The notes: generated by a model from the letters alone, not told the origin. DNA of 64,000 nt from Marisimplicoccus sp964437815 (GCA_964437815.1 CAYTIE010000003.1:9919-73918), one strand, 5' to 3'. Positions 44,777-54,235 are shown, counted from the first letter of the stretch. Program-made: numbers and translations.

Positions 44777-44876
44777 NNNNNNNNNNNNNNNNNNNNNNNN
44801 NNNNNNNNNNNNNNNNNNNNNNNNNNNNNNNNNNNNNNNNNNNNNNNNNNNNNNNNNNNNNNNNNNNNNNNNNNNN
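44777..44876. other. Assembly gap of 100 N inside lnt
   Basis: Exactly 100 N. Flanks share no repeat, and the lnt reading frame is cut by the gap, so real sequence is missing. The true gap is probably 500-700 bp, judged from the usual length of Lnt. Confidence 0.85.
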
Positions 44877-45874
44877 TCTCTTACTTTATTTGCTGATCTT
44901 GTAGGGCTTTTTTCTTGGTTTTGATAGGTTTTATATAATGAAATCCCAGAAATGAAATTCGTATTTGGAAAGTTTTTCAAAAATTTATTAATGCTGTCAG
45001 ATAGTTTAGTGTATTCAAAATAATCAACATTTTCTCCAATACCTTCAGCAAAATATGTCTCTGGAGCAATTAAGAAATCATATTGATTGTTTAATTCCAT
45101 TTCACTTAGGTCTTTCAATACTTCAAAAAAATCTAGATTGCCATTGGTTTTTACAAATTTTGCATCCCAAGGGTCAATATTAGGTTGAGTTAATATTACT
45201 CTAAACTCATCTTCAACTTTATAGTTATCTTTAATTGAAGGAGATATAATAAAGTGTGATATAATAATAGGTAATAGTATTATTAAGAAAATTCTAGAAA
45301 AAGCACCAATAATAAAACTATTCTTATTATTTAATGAATCATATTTTCTAATTAAAAGAAAGAGAGAGCAATTAGATAATAGAACCCATAGACTTCCTCC
45401 AAATACTCCTGTATATTCATACCATTGAATCCATTCAATTCTTTCAGAGAATGCATTTCCTAAATTCAGCCAAGGCCATGAAAATTGCCAATTAAGATGA
45501 AATTTTTCAAATGAAATCCAAAGGGTAATTAAAAATATTATTCCTGGGTTAATCCCTAACTTTCTTTTTAATAAACTATATAAGATAAATACTAACGAGT
45601 AAAGTGAAGTATTTATAATAATAGCAAAAATAACACCTAGTACACTTGAATTTATAATCCACCATGTTGTAATTATATTCCAAGTAAGAAATGTTACATA
45701 TGAGTAGAAAAATACTCTTAAATTTTTCTTACCTAAATTATCTCTAATAACAAAGTCTTCTAACAGTAGTATAGGAATTAATCCGATAAAAACTAGAGGA
45801 GTAAAACCACTTGTAGGCCATGAGAAACCCATGAGAATCCCCGATAGTATTGATAAAGATAAGTGTCTAGTCAA
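44877..45874 (-). CDS. lnt: Apolipoprotein N-acyltransferase (C-terminus lost in gap)
   Basis: Transfers the third acyl chain to lipoproteins in the inner membrane. About 332 residues remain. The start is TTG at 45874. Several hydrophobic helices come first (ILMGFSWPTSGFTPLVFIGL, then WISFEKFHLNWQFSWPWLNLG), then the nitrilase-like domain with VILTQPNIDPWDAKF and the catalytic Glu in APETYF. The catalytic Lys and Cys should lie in the gap. Its substrates would be the many lipoproteins in this window. Confidence 0.9.
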
Positions 45875-45947
45875 TTTTATGATCTTTAATTTTTATTTGA
45901 AGGCTTAATATTACAATTTTTTTATAAATTCACAATCAATTCTTCTA

Positions 45948-46688
45948 ATGAAAAAAATAATTCCGTCTTTTTTGACAATACTAAATCTGATTTGTGGTTG
46001 TTTTGCAATAGCTTTAGCTTTTCAATTTCAATTTGAAGCAGTTTTAATCTTGGTTTGTTTAGGAAATCTTTTTGATTTTCTTGATGGCTTATCTGCTAGG
46101 GTTTTAAATTCTGTGACAAATTTCGGAAAACATCTAGATTCAATAACAGATGTTATTACTAGTGGTGTTGTCCCTGGGGTAGTTGTTTACCAGCTTTTTA
46201 AATTATCTGGGAATAAAGTTTCTGATTTTGAGGTTTTAATTTTTGGATATGATTTAATTTTTAGTTTATCACCTATTTCTTTTATTGCTTTTTTTATAAC
46301 TATAGGATCTGCAGTTAGATTGTCTAAATTCAATACTTCAATTGGAAATGATGAATTTATTGGATTACCAACTCCAGCTAATGCTATATTCTTTACAGCA
46401 CTTCCAGTGTTAATTAATTCTGAATTATTACTTGAGTCAAAAGGAATTTTTCTTAATAACTATTTTTTAATTACTTCAATTCTCTTTTCTGTATTCCTTA
46501 TGAATGCTCAATTTAGACTCTTTTCTTTAAAAATTTCACTTAAAGATTTTAAATCAAATATTTATCAGGTTATTCTTATTATAATCTCTATACCTATATT
46601 ATATTATTTCCAGTTAGGCGGCTTTGCAATAATTATATTAATATATCTATTATTAAATATTATTAGAAATTTATGGTCAGTCTTTTAA
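45948..46688 (+). CDS. pssA: Phosphatidylserine synthase (CDP-alcohol transferase)
   Basis: A 246-residue integral membrane enzyme of the CDP-alcohol phosphatidyltransferase family. The motif is DFLDGLSARVLN...GKHLDSITD (DG-x2-AR-x8-G-x3-D-x3-D). PssA rather than Pgs is suggested by its length and the ASxITDVITSGVVPG region typical of Bacteroidetes PssA. It makes phosphatidylserine, the precursor of phosphatidylethanolamine. It ends just before the lptB tail remnant. Confidence 0.9.
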   Translation: MKKIIPSFLTILNLICGCFAIALAFQFQFEAVLILVCLGNLFDFLDGLSARVLNSVTNFGKHLDSITDVITSGVVPGVVVYQLFKLSGNKVSDFEVLIFGYDLIFSLSPISFIAFFITIGSAVRLSKFNTSIGNDEFIGLPTPANAIFFTALPVLINSELLLESKGIFLNNYFLITSILFSVFLMNAQFRLFSLKISLKDFKSNIYQVILIIISIPILYYFQLGGFAIIILIYLLLNIIRNLWSVF

Positions 46689-46694
46689 TTGAAG

Positions 46695-46727
46695 CTAAAC
46701 TTTTTTCCTTTTAAATTCAAAGTTTTT
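46695..46727 (-). pseudogene. Remnant of the lptB 3' end (11 codons)
   Basis: Read on the minus strand, this stretch encodes K-N-F-E-F-K-R-K-K-V-stop, while the intact lptB ends K-N-F-E-F-K-R-K-K-L-stop at 48764. The 27 bp at 46701-46727 are identical to 48770-48796. This is most simply the original end of lptB, displaced by the cassette. Confidence 0.8.
46701..46727. repeat. Direct repeat, left copy (att-like)
   Basis: A 27-bp perfect match to 48770-48796, extending to 32 bp (46696-46727 against 48765-48796) with a single mismatch. The core is CCTTTTAAATTCAAAG. It lies 7 bp after the pssA stop. Confidence 0.9.
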
Positions 46728-46778
46728 GGTGTCGTTCAGTTATAAAACTCCAGAGTAAGAAATCGCAAGGGAAAGAGA

Positions 46779-47717
46779 TTAATAGCCTTTGGACTTGTTA
46801 TATATAGGATATGGCAATTCTCCTTTCTGAATACGATGAATATTTTCAGCAATAGTTTTTGATGCAGAATTTGGATTACTTTGTCCCGCAATATGAGGCG
46901 TAATGTAAACAGAAGGGTGGCTCCAAAATGAATTATTTTCTGGCAACGGCTCTTCTGCAAAAACATCCAAAGCGACTGCAGCAATATGACCACTATCTAA
47001 TAGAAATAATAAATCTTGCTCGTTAATAATTCCACCTCTTCCAATATTAATAATAAATGAGCCTTTAGGAAGAAACTCAAGCTCCTTATGTGTAAGAATA
47101 TTAGTAGTATTTTCAGTCAATGGAAGGACGTTGATTAATATGTCTGTCTTACTAAGGAAATCTTCAAGCTGCTCTTTACCATAGTAATATTTAATGTCCT
47201 CTAGTGGTGCCTTTTTATTGGCACCCCAGCCTATTACATTAAAGCATTGAGTGACTAATAATTCACCAATACTTCTGCCAATATTTCCTAAACCCATAAT
47301 GCCAATTGTTCGATCCTCGGTCTGAATAGAGCTTTGCTGGATCCACTGTCGATTAGATTGTTGAATTCTATAAAGGTACTGGTCACTATGAAAATGTAAT
47401 ACCCAGTGCAATGAATGAAGACACATTTCATGGGTTAATTTTTTATCAACCAGACGAACTATAGGTAATCCTTTAGGTAAATCAGGGTCACTTATAATAT
47501 GGTCAACCCCTGCACCTAAAGAGAGAATAGCCTTTAAATTAGGATATCTTTTTAAAATGCCACGCTGATGTTTCCAGACTACTGCAAACTCAACCTCATC
47601 AACGTCACCATCATCAGGATAGACCCTTACATCCATATCTGGCATAGCCAATTGAAGACTCTTTGACCAGACCTCCATATCCTCCCAAAAGTCAGTTGAT
47701 GCTAATAATATTGACAT
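46779..47717 (-). CDS. 2-hydroxyacid dehydrogenase (GhrA-like)
   Basis: A 312-residue NAD(P)-dependent D-2-hydroxyacid dehydrogenase close to glyoxylate/hydroxypyruvate reductase A. The cofactor motif is GLGNIG (142-147), and the catalytic residues are R227 (NIGRGG), E256 (FAEEPLP) and H275 (ITPHIAGQS). It likely reduces glyoxylate or hydroxypyruvate. Both its composition and its lack of a Bacteroidetes -7 box differ from neighbours. It lies 37 bp downstream of the hydrolase gene in the same cassette and orientation. Confidence 0.88.
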   Translation of the reverse strand: MSILLASTDFWEDMEVWSKSLQLAMPDMDVRVYPDDGDVDEVEFAVVWKHQRGILKRYPNLKAILSLGAGVDHIISDPDLPKGLPIVRLVDKKLTHEMCLHSLHWVLHFHSDQYLYRIQQSNRQWIQQSSIQTEDRTIGIMGLGNIGRSIGELLVTQCFNVIGWGANKKAPLEDIKYYYGKEQLEDFLSKTDILINVLPLTENTTNILTHKELEFLPKGSFIINIGRGGIINEQDLLFLLDSGHIAAVALDVFAEEPLPENNSFWSHPSVYITPHIAGQSNPNSASKTIAENIHRIQKGELPYPIYNKSKGY

Positions 47718-47754
47718 AATTTAAAGTGTGTTTAGAAAAGTTTCATTTAAAGAT

Positions 47755-48741
47755 TTACGGAGTCAATAATACACGTTTCATAAAATTTTTGGCAAAGGTT
47801 AATGATTTTTTTCTTGCTTCTGGATTTCCTCCAATATCTACACCCCGCTCAACGCAAAATAAGAAGCCAACTTTTTGAAGGATTGGATTAGACATGGGTA
47901 ATCTCAGGTAATTCATCAACACATCTCCTTCTGCTGTTAAGTTAAATAAACAATCTTTGAAGCTATAAGCTCTTTCAATTCTATGAACAGGTTCTTCACT
48001 ATCAAACCCATGATGCGCATCGGGATACATAGTAATTCCAATATTAGTGTTTTCGGACAACTTATTTACTAAATTTTCACACGGAGATGCTGGTGTCCAG
48101 TTGTCATCTTCTCCAATTAATATGTGTATGGGAGCTTTAGTAAAAGATAGATTTTCTGGATTTATAAAACATGGTGGATAGAAAGCTAGATGCGCAGCAA
48201 AGCTAAGTTCGGTTGTGATAACGTTTTTTAAGGGCTCCCAGCCAGAAAAAAGTGTTACTCCTCCTCCTAAGCTCCAACCAGTAATAGCAACTCTATCTTT
48301 ATCAATATAAGAGTGCTGAGCTAGAGTCTCTAGTGCACGATATGCATCAAGTATTACAGCAGCTATAGTTACTTGATCTTGAGAACCCACTGTAGAGGTT
48401 ATCCCTCTGCTTTTAAAGCTATTCAATTCAAATGTTGCAAAGCCTTGTTCCTGGTACATTTTAATGTAATCAAGGTGATGCTTTCTCCAGCCCATACTTC
48501 CTGCAACTCCTATAATTAATGGATATTTTTTATCAGGATTCAAACTGTCTATAGGAATTGTTAGTTGGCCAAAAACTCTTTGCTTTTCTTGTTCATCTAG
48601 AGCTGTTATAATATCACTGAGTGAAAAAGGATTTGCACTTTCAAAATTAACGAGCTCTTGATGAAATTGACCACTAACACTCGAGGTCATAATAAAAAGT
48701 AATAAGATTAATCGATAAATAATTTTGGGAGTTTTACACAT
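47755..48741 (-). CDS. Secreted dienelactone-hydrolase-family protein
   Basis: A 328-residue exported alpha/beta hydrolase. The signal peptide is IIYRLILLLFIMTSSVSGQ. The nucleophile elbow is GWSLGGG with S157, the acid is in EDDNWTP (D212 or D213) and the base in DAHHGF (H243 or H244). The longer reading from 48789 runs back into the repeat and adds an artefactual N-terminus, so I use the ATG at 48741. Substrate unknown. It is the upstream gene of the cassette and may be co-transcribed with the dehydrogenase. Confidence 0.82.
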   Translation of the reverse strand: MCKTPKIIYRLILLLFIMTSSVSGQFHQELVNFESANPFSLSDIITALDEQEKQRVFGQLTIPIDSLNPDKKYPLIIGVAGSMGWRKHHLDYIKMYQEQGFATFELNSFKSRGITSTVGSQDQVTIAAVILDAYRALETLAQHSYIDKDRVAITGWSLGGGVTLFSGWEPLKNVITTELSFAAHLAFYPPCFINPENLSFTKAPIHILIGEDDNWTPASPCENLVNKLSENTNIGITMYPDAHHGFDSEEPVHRIERAYSFKDCLFNLTAEGDVLMNYLRLPMSNPILQKVGFLFCVERGVDIGGNPEARKKSLTFAKNFMKRVLLTP

Positions 48742-48763
48742 CCTGTCTGTTTTTAGGAAATTA

Positions 48764-49498
48764 TTAAAGTTTTTTCCTTTTAAATTCAAAGTTTTTTCCT
48801 AAATAAACTTTTCTTACCATTTCGTCTTCAGCTAATTTCTCAGGAATTCCTTCTTGCAAAATTTTTCCTTCAAACATAAGATAGGTTTTGTCTGTTATAG
48901 CCAGTGTTTCTTGAACATTATGATCGGTAATTAATATTCCAATATTTTTTTTCTTAAGAATTGAAATAATTGATTGTATATCTTCCACTGCAATTGGATC
49001 AACTCCTGCAAATGGTTCATCTAAAAGAAGAAACTTTGGACTTGTTGCAAGAGCTCTTGCAATTTCAGTTCTTCTCCTTTCTCCTCCAGATAAAAGATCT
49101 CCACGATTATTTCTTATATGAGTTAATCCGAATTCTTCCATAAGTGATTCTGTTCTTTCCTTTTGTTTGCTTTTTGAAAGATCTGAAAATTCAAGTATAC
49201 TAAGTATATTATCTTCTACTGAAAGCTTTCTAAATACAGATGCTTCTTGAGCTAAATAACCTATACCGCTTTGAGCTCTTTTAAACATTGGATATGTGGA
49301 AATTTTTTCATTATCAAGATATATTTCACCTTCTTCTGGTTTAATAATACCTACTATCATATAGAAGGATGTTGTCTTTCCTGCTCCATTAGGTCCAAGT
49401 AAACCTACAATCTCTCCCTGGCTAACCTGGACAGAAACTTTATTTACAACTTTTTTCCCTTTATATGATTTAGAAATTTCATGTGCCTTTAAGATCAT
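48764..49498 (-). CDS. lptB: LPS export ABC ATPase LptB
   Basis: Powers lipopolysaccharide extraction from the inner membrane with LptFG. The 244-residue ATPase has Walker A GLLGPNGAGKTTSFY, signature LLSGGERRRTEIARAL, Walker B LLLDEPFAGVDP and the H-loop ITDHNVQE. Its final codons lie in the right copy of the direct repeat (stop at 48764), which suggests the last ten codons were supplied by the inserted element. Upstream genes tatC and kdsD run in the same direction. Confidence 0.95.
   Translation of the reverse strand: MILKAHEISKSYKGKKVVNKVSVQVSQGEIVGLLGPNGAGKTTSFYMIVGIIKPEEGEIYLDNEKISTYPMFKRAQSGIGYLAQEASVFRKLSVEDNILSILEFSDLSKSKQKERTESLMEEFGLTHIRNNRGDLLSGGERRRTEIARALATSPKFLLLDEPFAGVDPIAVEDIQSIISILKKKNIGILITDHNVQETLAITDKTYLMFEGKILQEGIPEKLAEDEMVRKVYLGKNFEFKRKKL
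48770..48796. repeat. Direct repeat, right copy (att-like)
   Basis: Perfect 27-bp match to 46701-46727, offset 2069 bp, inside the 3' end of lptB. Outside the repeat the two sides have no similarity. Confidence 0.9.
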
Positions 49499-49508
49499 AT
49501 CACAAATA

Positions 49509-50309
49509 TCAATTATTTAATTTTTTAAAACCAATTTTTGAGATAATTATACTTATTTCATATAAAATTAATATAGGAATACTAACTATGATTTGACTAG
49601 CAATATCTGGGGGTGTAATAATAGCAGATAGACTAAGCACAATAACTAAAGCAAATTTTCTATTATTCCTTAAAAAGTCAGGAGTTACAATACCTACCTT
49701 AGTTAAATAATGAACTATAATGGGTATTTCAAAGATTATTCCAGATGCTAATACTGATGATCTTAATAACCCTACATAGCTTGCTAAATCAAAATCATTA
49801 AACACTTCATTACTTACAGTATAATTCCCAAGGAAATTTATTGATAAAGGTGTTACAATATAGTAACCAAATAGAACTCCAATAAAAAAAAGTAATGAAG
49901 ATATAAATATAAAGCCTTTGGCTCCATCCTTTTCATTTTTATACATACCTGGACTTATAAATTTCCAAAATTCCCAAATAATATATGGGAATGCTAGAAT
50001 AAACCCAGCTAAAATTGAAGTCCAAAGATGTGCGGAAAACTGTCCTGATACAGTTCTGCTTTGAACTCTAAATGGTAACTCATCAAAACAAAAAGCGTCA
50101 ACTTGACCAATAGACTGAGATATTGAACAAAATATTTTATAGCTTATGAAATCACCTTTTTTAGGTCCAAAAATAATTGTGTCAAAAATTAAATCCTTTG
50201 CAAGAAAAGCAATAAATCCAAAAATTAAAATTGCTATAGCTGATCGGATTAGATGCCATCTCAACTCTTCTAGATGGTCAAGGAAAGACATATCTTTAGA
50301 ATTACTCAT
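49509..50309 (-). CDS. tatC: Twin-arginine translocase subunit TatC
   Basis: A 266-residue six-helix membrane protein that binds the twin-arginine signal. The N-terminal signature is MSFLDHLEELRWHLIRS, with FWKFISPGMYKNE and the conserved FELPI-like segment FEIPIIVHYL. The Tat-type signals in the 8834 and 15585 products are candidate substrates. tatA is not in the window. It overlaps kdsD by 8 bp. Confidence 0.95.
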   Translation of the reverse strand: MSNSKDMSFLDHLEELRWHLIRSAIAILIFGFIAFLAKDLIFDTIIFGPKKGDFISYKIFCSISQSIGQVDAFCFDELPFRVQSRTVSGQFSAHLWTSILAGFILAFPYIIWEFWKFISPGMYKNEKDGAKGFIFISSLLFFIGVLFGYYIVTPLSINFLGNYTVSNEVFNDFDLASYVGLLRSSVLASGIIFEIPIIVHYLTKVGIVTPDFLRNNRKFALVIVLSLSAIITPPDIASQIIVSIPILILYEISIIISKIGFKKLNN

Positions 50310-51276
50310 TATTAATCCCTTCTTTGATTAGATCAAGAAAATGAATAATTCCAACATATTTTTTTGTATCGTCTATAACAAGTAATTGGCTTATTTTATT
50401 ATTCTTCAAAATACTTAATGAATCAACTGCACGGGAATTAATATTAATAACTTTTGGATTATTACTCATTATATCAGAAGCTTTTAAATTGTATATATCA
50501 ACTTTTTTTTCTAGCACTCTTCTTATATCACCATCAGTTATTACACCTACTATTTCATTATTTGATATAACTGCCGTTGCACCGTACATTTTACTTGAAA
50601 TCTCATTAATTATTTCATCAATTTTAGATTCTAAAGTTACACTAGGATTTCTATTTTTATCAATCAAATCACCAACTATAAGATTCAATCTTTTACCAAG
50701 ATTACCAGATGGATGCAGATAGCTAAAGTCATCTGGAGTAAATCCTTTTATATATTGAAGACTCATTGCAATAGCATCTCCAATTGCAAGGTGACATGAA
50801 GAGCTACTAGTTGGTGCAAGATTATTATGACATGCTTCTTTCTCAATCTCAGTCAAAATAAACATATCAGAAATATCTTTTAGTAATGAATTATTATTAC
50901 ACGAAATTCCTATTAAAGTTTTGTCATGCAATTTTAAATAGTTACTAAGTTTTTTTATTTCTTCAGATTCACCACTTTTAGATAAACATATAATGATATC
51001 ATTTTTTTCTATTACACCTAAATCTCCATGAAATGCATCACCTAAGTGAAGAAAAGTAGATTTAGTCCCTGTTGAATTAAGAGTTGCAGAAATTTTCATA
51101 CCGATAATAGCGCTTTTCCCAATTCCTGTTAGAATAATTTTTCCTTCACACTTATATAAGGTTTCAACTATTTTTACAAAATTATCATCAATAACTTTTG
51201 AGAGATTTTTTATAGAATCTGATTCTAAAGCTAAAGTTTCTAATGCAATATTTTTTATATCTGTTGGATTAGCCAA
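50302..51276 (-). CDS. kdsD: Arabinose-5-phosphate isomerase (KpsF/GutQ family)
   Basis: First step of Kdo synthesis for LPS. The 324-residue protein has an SIS domain (GKIILTGIGKSAIIGMK, CLSKSGESEEIKKL and the His-Pro-Ser-Gly block LHPSGNLGKRL) and two C-terminal CBS domains (about residues 210-324). Grouping with lptB and tatC suggests an envelope assembly cluster. Confidence 0.93.
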   Translation of the reverse strand: MANPTDIKNIALETLALESDSIKNLSKVIDDNFVKIVETLYKCEGKIILTGIGKSAIIGMKISATLNSTGTKSTFLHLGDAFHGDLGVIEKNDIIICLSKSGESEEIKKLSNYLKLHDKTLIGISCNNNSLLKDISDMFILTEIEKEACHNNLAPTSSSSCHLAIGDAIAMSLQYIKGFTPDDFSYLHPSGNLGKRLNLIVGDLIDKNRNPSVTLESKIDEIINEISSKMYGATAVISNNEIVGVITDGDIRRVLEKKVDIYNLKASDIMSNNPKVININSRAVDSLSILKNNKISQLLVIDDTKKYVGIIHFLDLIKEGINNE

Positions 51277-51294
51277 AATAAAATATTAGATTAA

Positions 51295-53799
51295 TTACAT
51301 TATGTTTGAATGAAAAATGGAATTTAATAGAATTCTATTTGTTCCATACCAAAATGCTCTGAAATTTGTATTATCTGTAATCATTATAATCTTTCCTTTG
51401 CCTTTTCTTATTATTTTAAAAGGTACTGAATCTTTTAAAAGTGATAAGTTCTCTTCTGATATATATCCACTAAGTAAAGGGTCTAATGAGTAAACTATTG
51501 GATTACTGAAACTGTTTTCACTTTTATTCATATATATATTAGAGTTTCTAAATAAAGGAAGAGTTGAAGTTTCAATTCCATAATTAACTGGGTGGCTATT
51601 ATCTATTATTGATTTAAAGATAGCCCCACCGGTTTGTTGAGCTCCATAAAATTTTTCTCTGTCAGCATAACTAACATCTTGGGCATTTAAATCATTTGAC
51701 TTTAGGTTTACTTCTGAAATATTATTGGATATCCAATTAATTGAGTTCCTATATCCAATTAAATTACCACCATTAGAAATAAATGATTCAATTTTACCCT
51801 TGAATGATTTTAAATCATTTCCCGTATAATCAGGCAGAATAAAATGAGTATAATTAGATAAATCTATAGATCTCAAATCTTTTATATCAATTTTAGTAAG
51901 AGGTATTTTATATCTAGTATCTAATAAATGCCATATCTCTCCTGCATCATAACTTCTAACACCTTCTCCAACTAACATGGCTACTTTTGGTGTTTCTATT
52001 TTTTTGAAATAATCAGAACCTAAATCTATACCTAATGTAATTCCGGTTGAAGGAGCTTTTATGTCTATATAAGTTTCTTCTGATACTTTCATTAATAGTT
52101 TATATATCTCATCTGAATTTAAAGATTGATTTTGAACTGGAACTAAATATGTTCCATAATCATAATTCTTGCCGTCAACTGAGAACTTTCTAGTTGCAAC
52201 TTTAACTCTAATGTCTCTTTTTAATAATTCGTAAACTGCTGATGGAGCATAGTATTCATGAGCTTCAAAAACATATGCATAGTCTGATTTATTTTCAACA
52301 GAACCTGACTTGTTTGATAAACTTGTCACTTCATCTCCTAGTAATTTTGAAGAGTTTGTTTTAGAATAATTGACATTAAATGCTAAAGGAAAAGTCCATG
52401 CAGAAACATCATAAAATAAACTGTCAGCAAATTTTGTTTGTGTATTAAACATTGCTTTTATAAGTGTTCTCTTATTTTGATTAAGAGGAACCACATAGCT
52501 ATTATCTCTAATAAATTTAATTTTGTTAATTGTTATATCTTCTCTTAGCTTATTAAATTTAATCTTGTGGCTTTTAAGAATTTTAGCTAGGTGATATACT
52601 GTAGATTCATCCTTATTTTTACCAAATACTATATATGAGTTATCTTTTGATGATTTTGAAAATTCATTATCATAAAAACTCTTCATATAAGTTAACAACT
52701 CAACTCTCATTTCATTTGCAGCTTTAAGTGTAGAAAATGCTGCAGTTAATTGGTTTTTTATTGTGAATGGAAAAGTTAAAAGACCATTATCAGTATTCTG
52801 AATATGACCTCTAGAACTTGCTTGTTCAAATAATATACCTATACTTCCATTAACGTCAGGATATGTAGATGCTTTTCCAAAAAAGAAGTCATCATAATCT
52901 TCTTCAGAATAATAAAGTGATCCAATATTATTTAATGCCTCTTCATGATAAGTTCCTATTTTCTTTGTAAGTTTTTGATTTGTGTCTGATATAAGTGGAT
53001 TCTTCCTTTGAGGGACACCTGGTTGAAAGAAGAAAGTAGAATTGGTTCCCATCTCATGGTGGTCTGTTAAAATATTTGGAAGCCATTCAGTAAAAGTTTT
53101 GACTTTTGCATTTGTTTCAGGCAATTGATTTGGAAGCCAATCTCTATTTAAATCAAACCAATAATGATTAGTTCTTCCTCTAGGAAAAATTTGATTATAT
53201 TCTCTATCATTTGAATCTGGATTAAGATTCATACTTCTGTTACTGTTAGCCCATTGAGAAAACCTTTGTAAACCATCTGGATTAAAACTTGGGTCGACCA
53301 ATATTATAGTATTTTGAAGAATCTCTTTAGTTCTAGTGTCTTCACTAGCAGCTAGATGGTACATTAAAAGTAAGCTAGCATTTGCGCCACTAGGCTCATC
53401 ACCATGAACAGAGAATCCCTGATAAACTACAATAGGCATTTCACTGAAGTCAACTTTAATTCCAGGAGAATTAGATAATTGTAGGTGTTTATTTTGAATT
53501 TCATTTAGTTTAGAATGATTTTCCTCACTAGTATAAATTAAAAGCCAAGAAGGCCTGTCTTCATATGTCTTACCTCTATTTATTAGTTTTATCCTAGATG
53601 ATACTTCTGACAATTTAATTACATATTGACTAAGCTTATCATGACTCACATGCCATTCACCAACTTCATGACCAATAATACTTTTTGGTGTTGGGATATT
53701 AACATTATACTCTATGTTATCATCGAGATAATAGTCTAGTGAAACTTGAGCATTTATGTAAAAAGTTGAAAGTAAAAAAAGAGTTAATAGGTATCTCAT
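51295..53799 (-). CDS. Secreted M14 zinc carboxypeptidase
   Basis: An 834-residue metallopeptidase. The signal peptide is MRYLLTLFLLSTFYINAQ, so I start at 53799; the longer reading to 53991 runs through the DUF3276 gene in another frame. The zinc motif HGDE (H132, E135) and the later LTDHHEMGTN give the metal site, and FDLNRDWLP matches the M14 substrate region. A C-terminal glutamine-amidotransferase-like domain (about residues 600-780) follows, as in other Bacteroidetes M14 proteins. Confidence 0.9.
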   Translation of the reverse strand: MRYLLTLFLLSTFYINAQVSLDYYLDDNIEYNVNIPTPKSIIGHEVGEWHVSHDKLSQYVIKLSEVSSRIKLINRGKTYEDRPSWLLIYTSEENHSKLNEIQNKHLQLSNSPGIKVDFSEMPIVVYQGFSVHGDEPSGANASLLLMYHLAASEDTRTKEILQNTIILVDPSFNPDGLQRFSQWANSNRSMNLNPDSNDREYNQIFPRGRTNHYWFDLNRDWLPNQLPETNAKVKTFTEWLPNILTDHHEMGTNSTFFFQPGVPQRKNPLISDTNQKLTKKIGTYHEEALNNIGSLYYSEEDYDDFFFGKASTYPDVNGSIGILFEQASSRGHIQNTDNGLLTFPFTIKNQLTAAFSTLKAANEMRVELLTYMKSFYDNEFSKSSKDNSYIVFGKNKDESTVYHLAKILKSHKIKFNKLREDITINKIKFIRDNSYVVPLNQNKRTLIKAMFNTQTKFADSLFYDVSAWTFPLAFNVNYSKTNSSKLLGDEVTSLSNKSGSVENKSDYAYVFEAHEYYAPSAVYELLKRDIRVKVATRKFSVDGKNYDYGTYLVPVQNQSLNSDEIYKLLMKVSEETYIDIKAPSTGITLGIDLGSDYFKKIETPKVAMLVGEGVRSYDAGEIWHLLDTRYKIPLTKIDIKDLRSIDLSNYTHFILPDYTGNDLKSFKGKIESFISNGGNLIGYRNSINWISNNISEVNLKSNDLNAQDVSYADREKFYGAQQTGGAIFKSIIDNSHPVNYGIETSTLPLFRNSNIYMNKSENSFSNPIVYSLDPLLSGYISEENLSLLKDSVPFKIIRKGKGKIIMITDNTNFRAFWYGTNRILLNSIFHSNIM

Positions 53800-53809
53800 A
53801 GGAATAATT

Positions 53810-54235
53810 TCATTCTTTATCATCGTTTTCAAAATCAACATCTGCAAAATCTTTTGAGCTATCATCATCAGATTGTTTTTCATCTTTATCACCAATATTT
53901 TTAATTTCTTTATCGGAAATATCCTCTTTCTTTTTAGATTCAAAATCTTTATCATGCTTATCGCTAATAACTTCTTTTCCTTTCTTTTCAATTATAAAAT
54001 CAAAAGTTTCGTTTAAGGATGAGTTAAAATCATCAAAATCTTCTTTATATAGATAGATTTTATGTTTTTTATAGTAGAATGTACCATCTTCGTTAGTGAA
54101 CTTCTTGCTTTCAGTTATTGTTAGGTAGTAATCTCCTGCCTTAGTTTCTCTTACATCAAAAAAATAAGTTCTTCTTCCAGCTCTTAAAACCTTAGAAAAT
54201 ATTTCTTCAACATTATATTCATTTTTATTTTCCAT
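53810..54235 (-). CDS. DUF3276 (PUR-like) protein
   Basis: A 141-residue protein. The N-terminal part (residues 6-90, EEIFSKVLRAGRRTYFFDVR and DYYLTITESKK) matches the DUF3276/PurA-like fold, which binds single-stranded nucleic acid in relatives. The C-terminal third is very acidic (KQSDDDSSKDFADVDFE). A -7 box is 11 bp upstream. Confidence 0.85.
   Translation of the reverse strand: MENKNEYNVEEIFSKVLRAGRRTYFFDVRETKAGDYYLTITESKKFTNEDGTFYYKKHKIYLYKEDFDDFNSSLNETFDFIIEKKGKEVISDKHDKDFESKKKEDISDKEIKNIGDKDEKQSDDDSSKDFADVDFENDDKE

Larger units (their letters stand above)
46695..48797. mobile_element. Two-gene cassette inserted at the 3' end of lptB
   Basis: About 2.07 kb between two 27-bp direct repeats that each contain the in-frame tail of lptB. 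This is the pattern left when an element integrates at a site inside the 3' end of a gene and rebuilds that end. The cassette carries two genes, a hydroxyacid dehydrogenase and a dienelactone-hydrolase-family protein. Neither gene has a TAnnTTTG box upstream. In the few lines I counted by hand, the cassette had 32-42% GC and the flanks 28-33%. No integrase or transposase is present, so mobilisation must have come from elsewhere or by homologous exchange. Confidence 0.7.

Noticed and set aside
48742..48789. N-terminal extension of the cassette hydrolase
   Set aside because: It runs back into the lptB direct repeat in another frame and delays the signal peptide. The ATG at 48741 is better.
46695..48797. 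Cassette as an integron gene cassette
   Set aside because: No GTTRRRY core site or attC-like structure was found, and the repeats are the lptB tail instead.
51295..53991. Long N-terminal extension of the M14 peptidase
   Set aside because: Codons from 53991 to 53800 are the DUF3276 gene read in another frame. The signal peptide starts at 53799.
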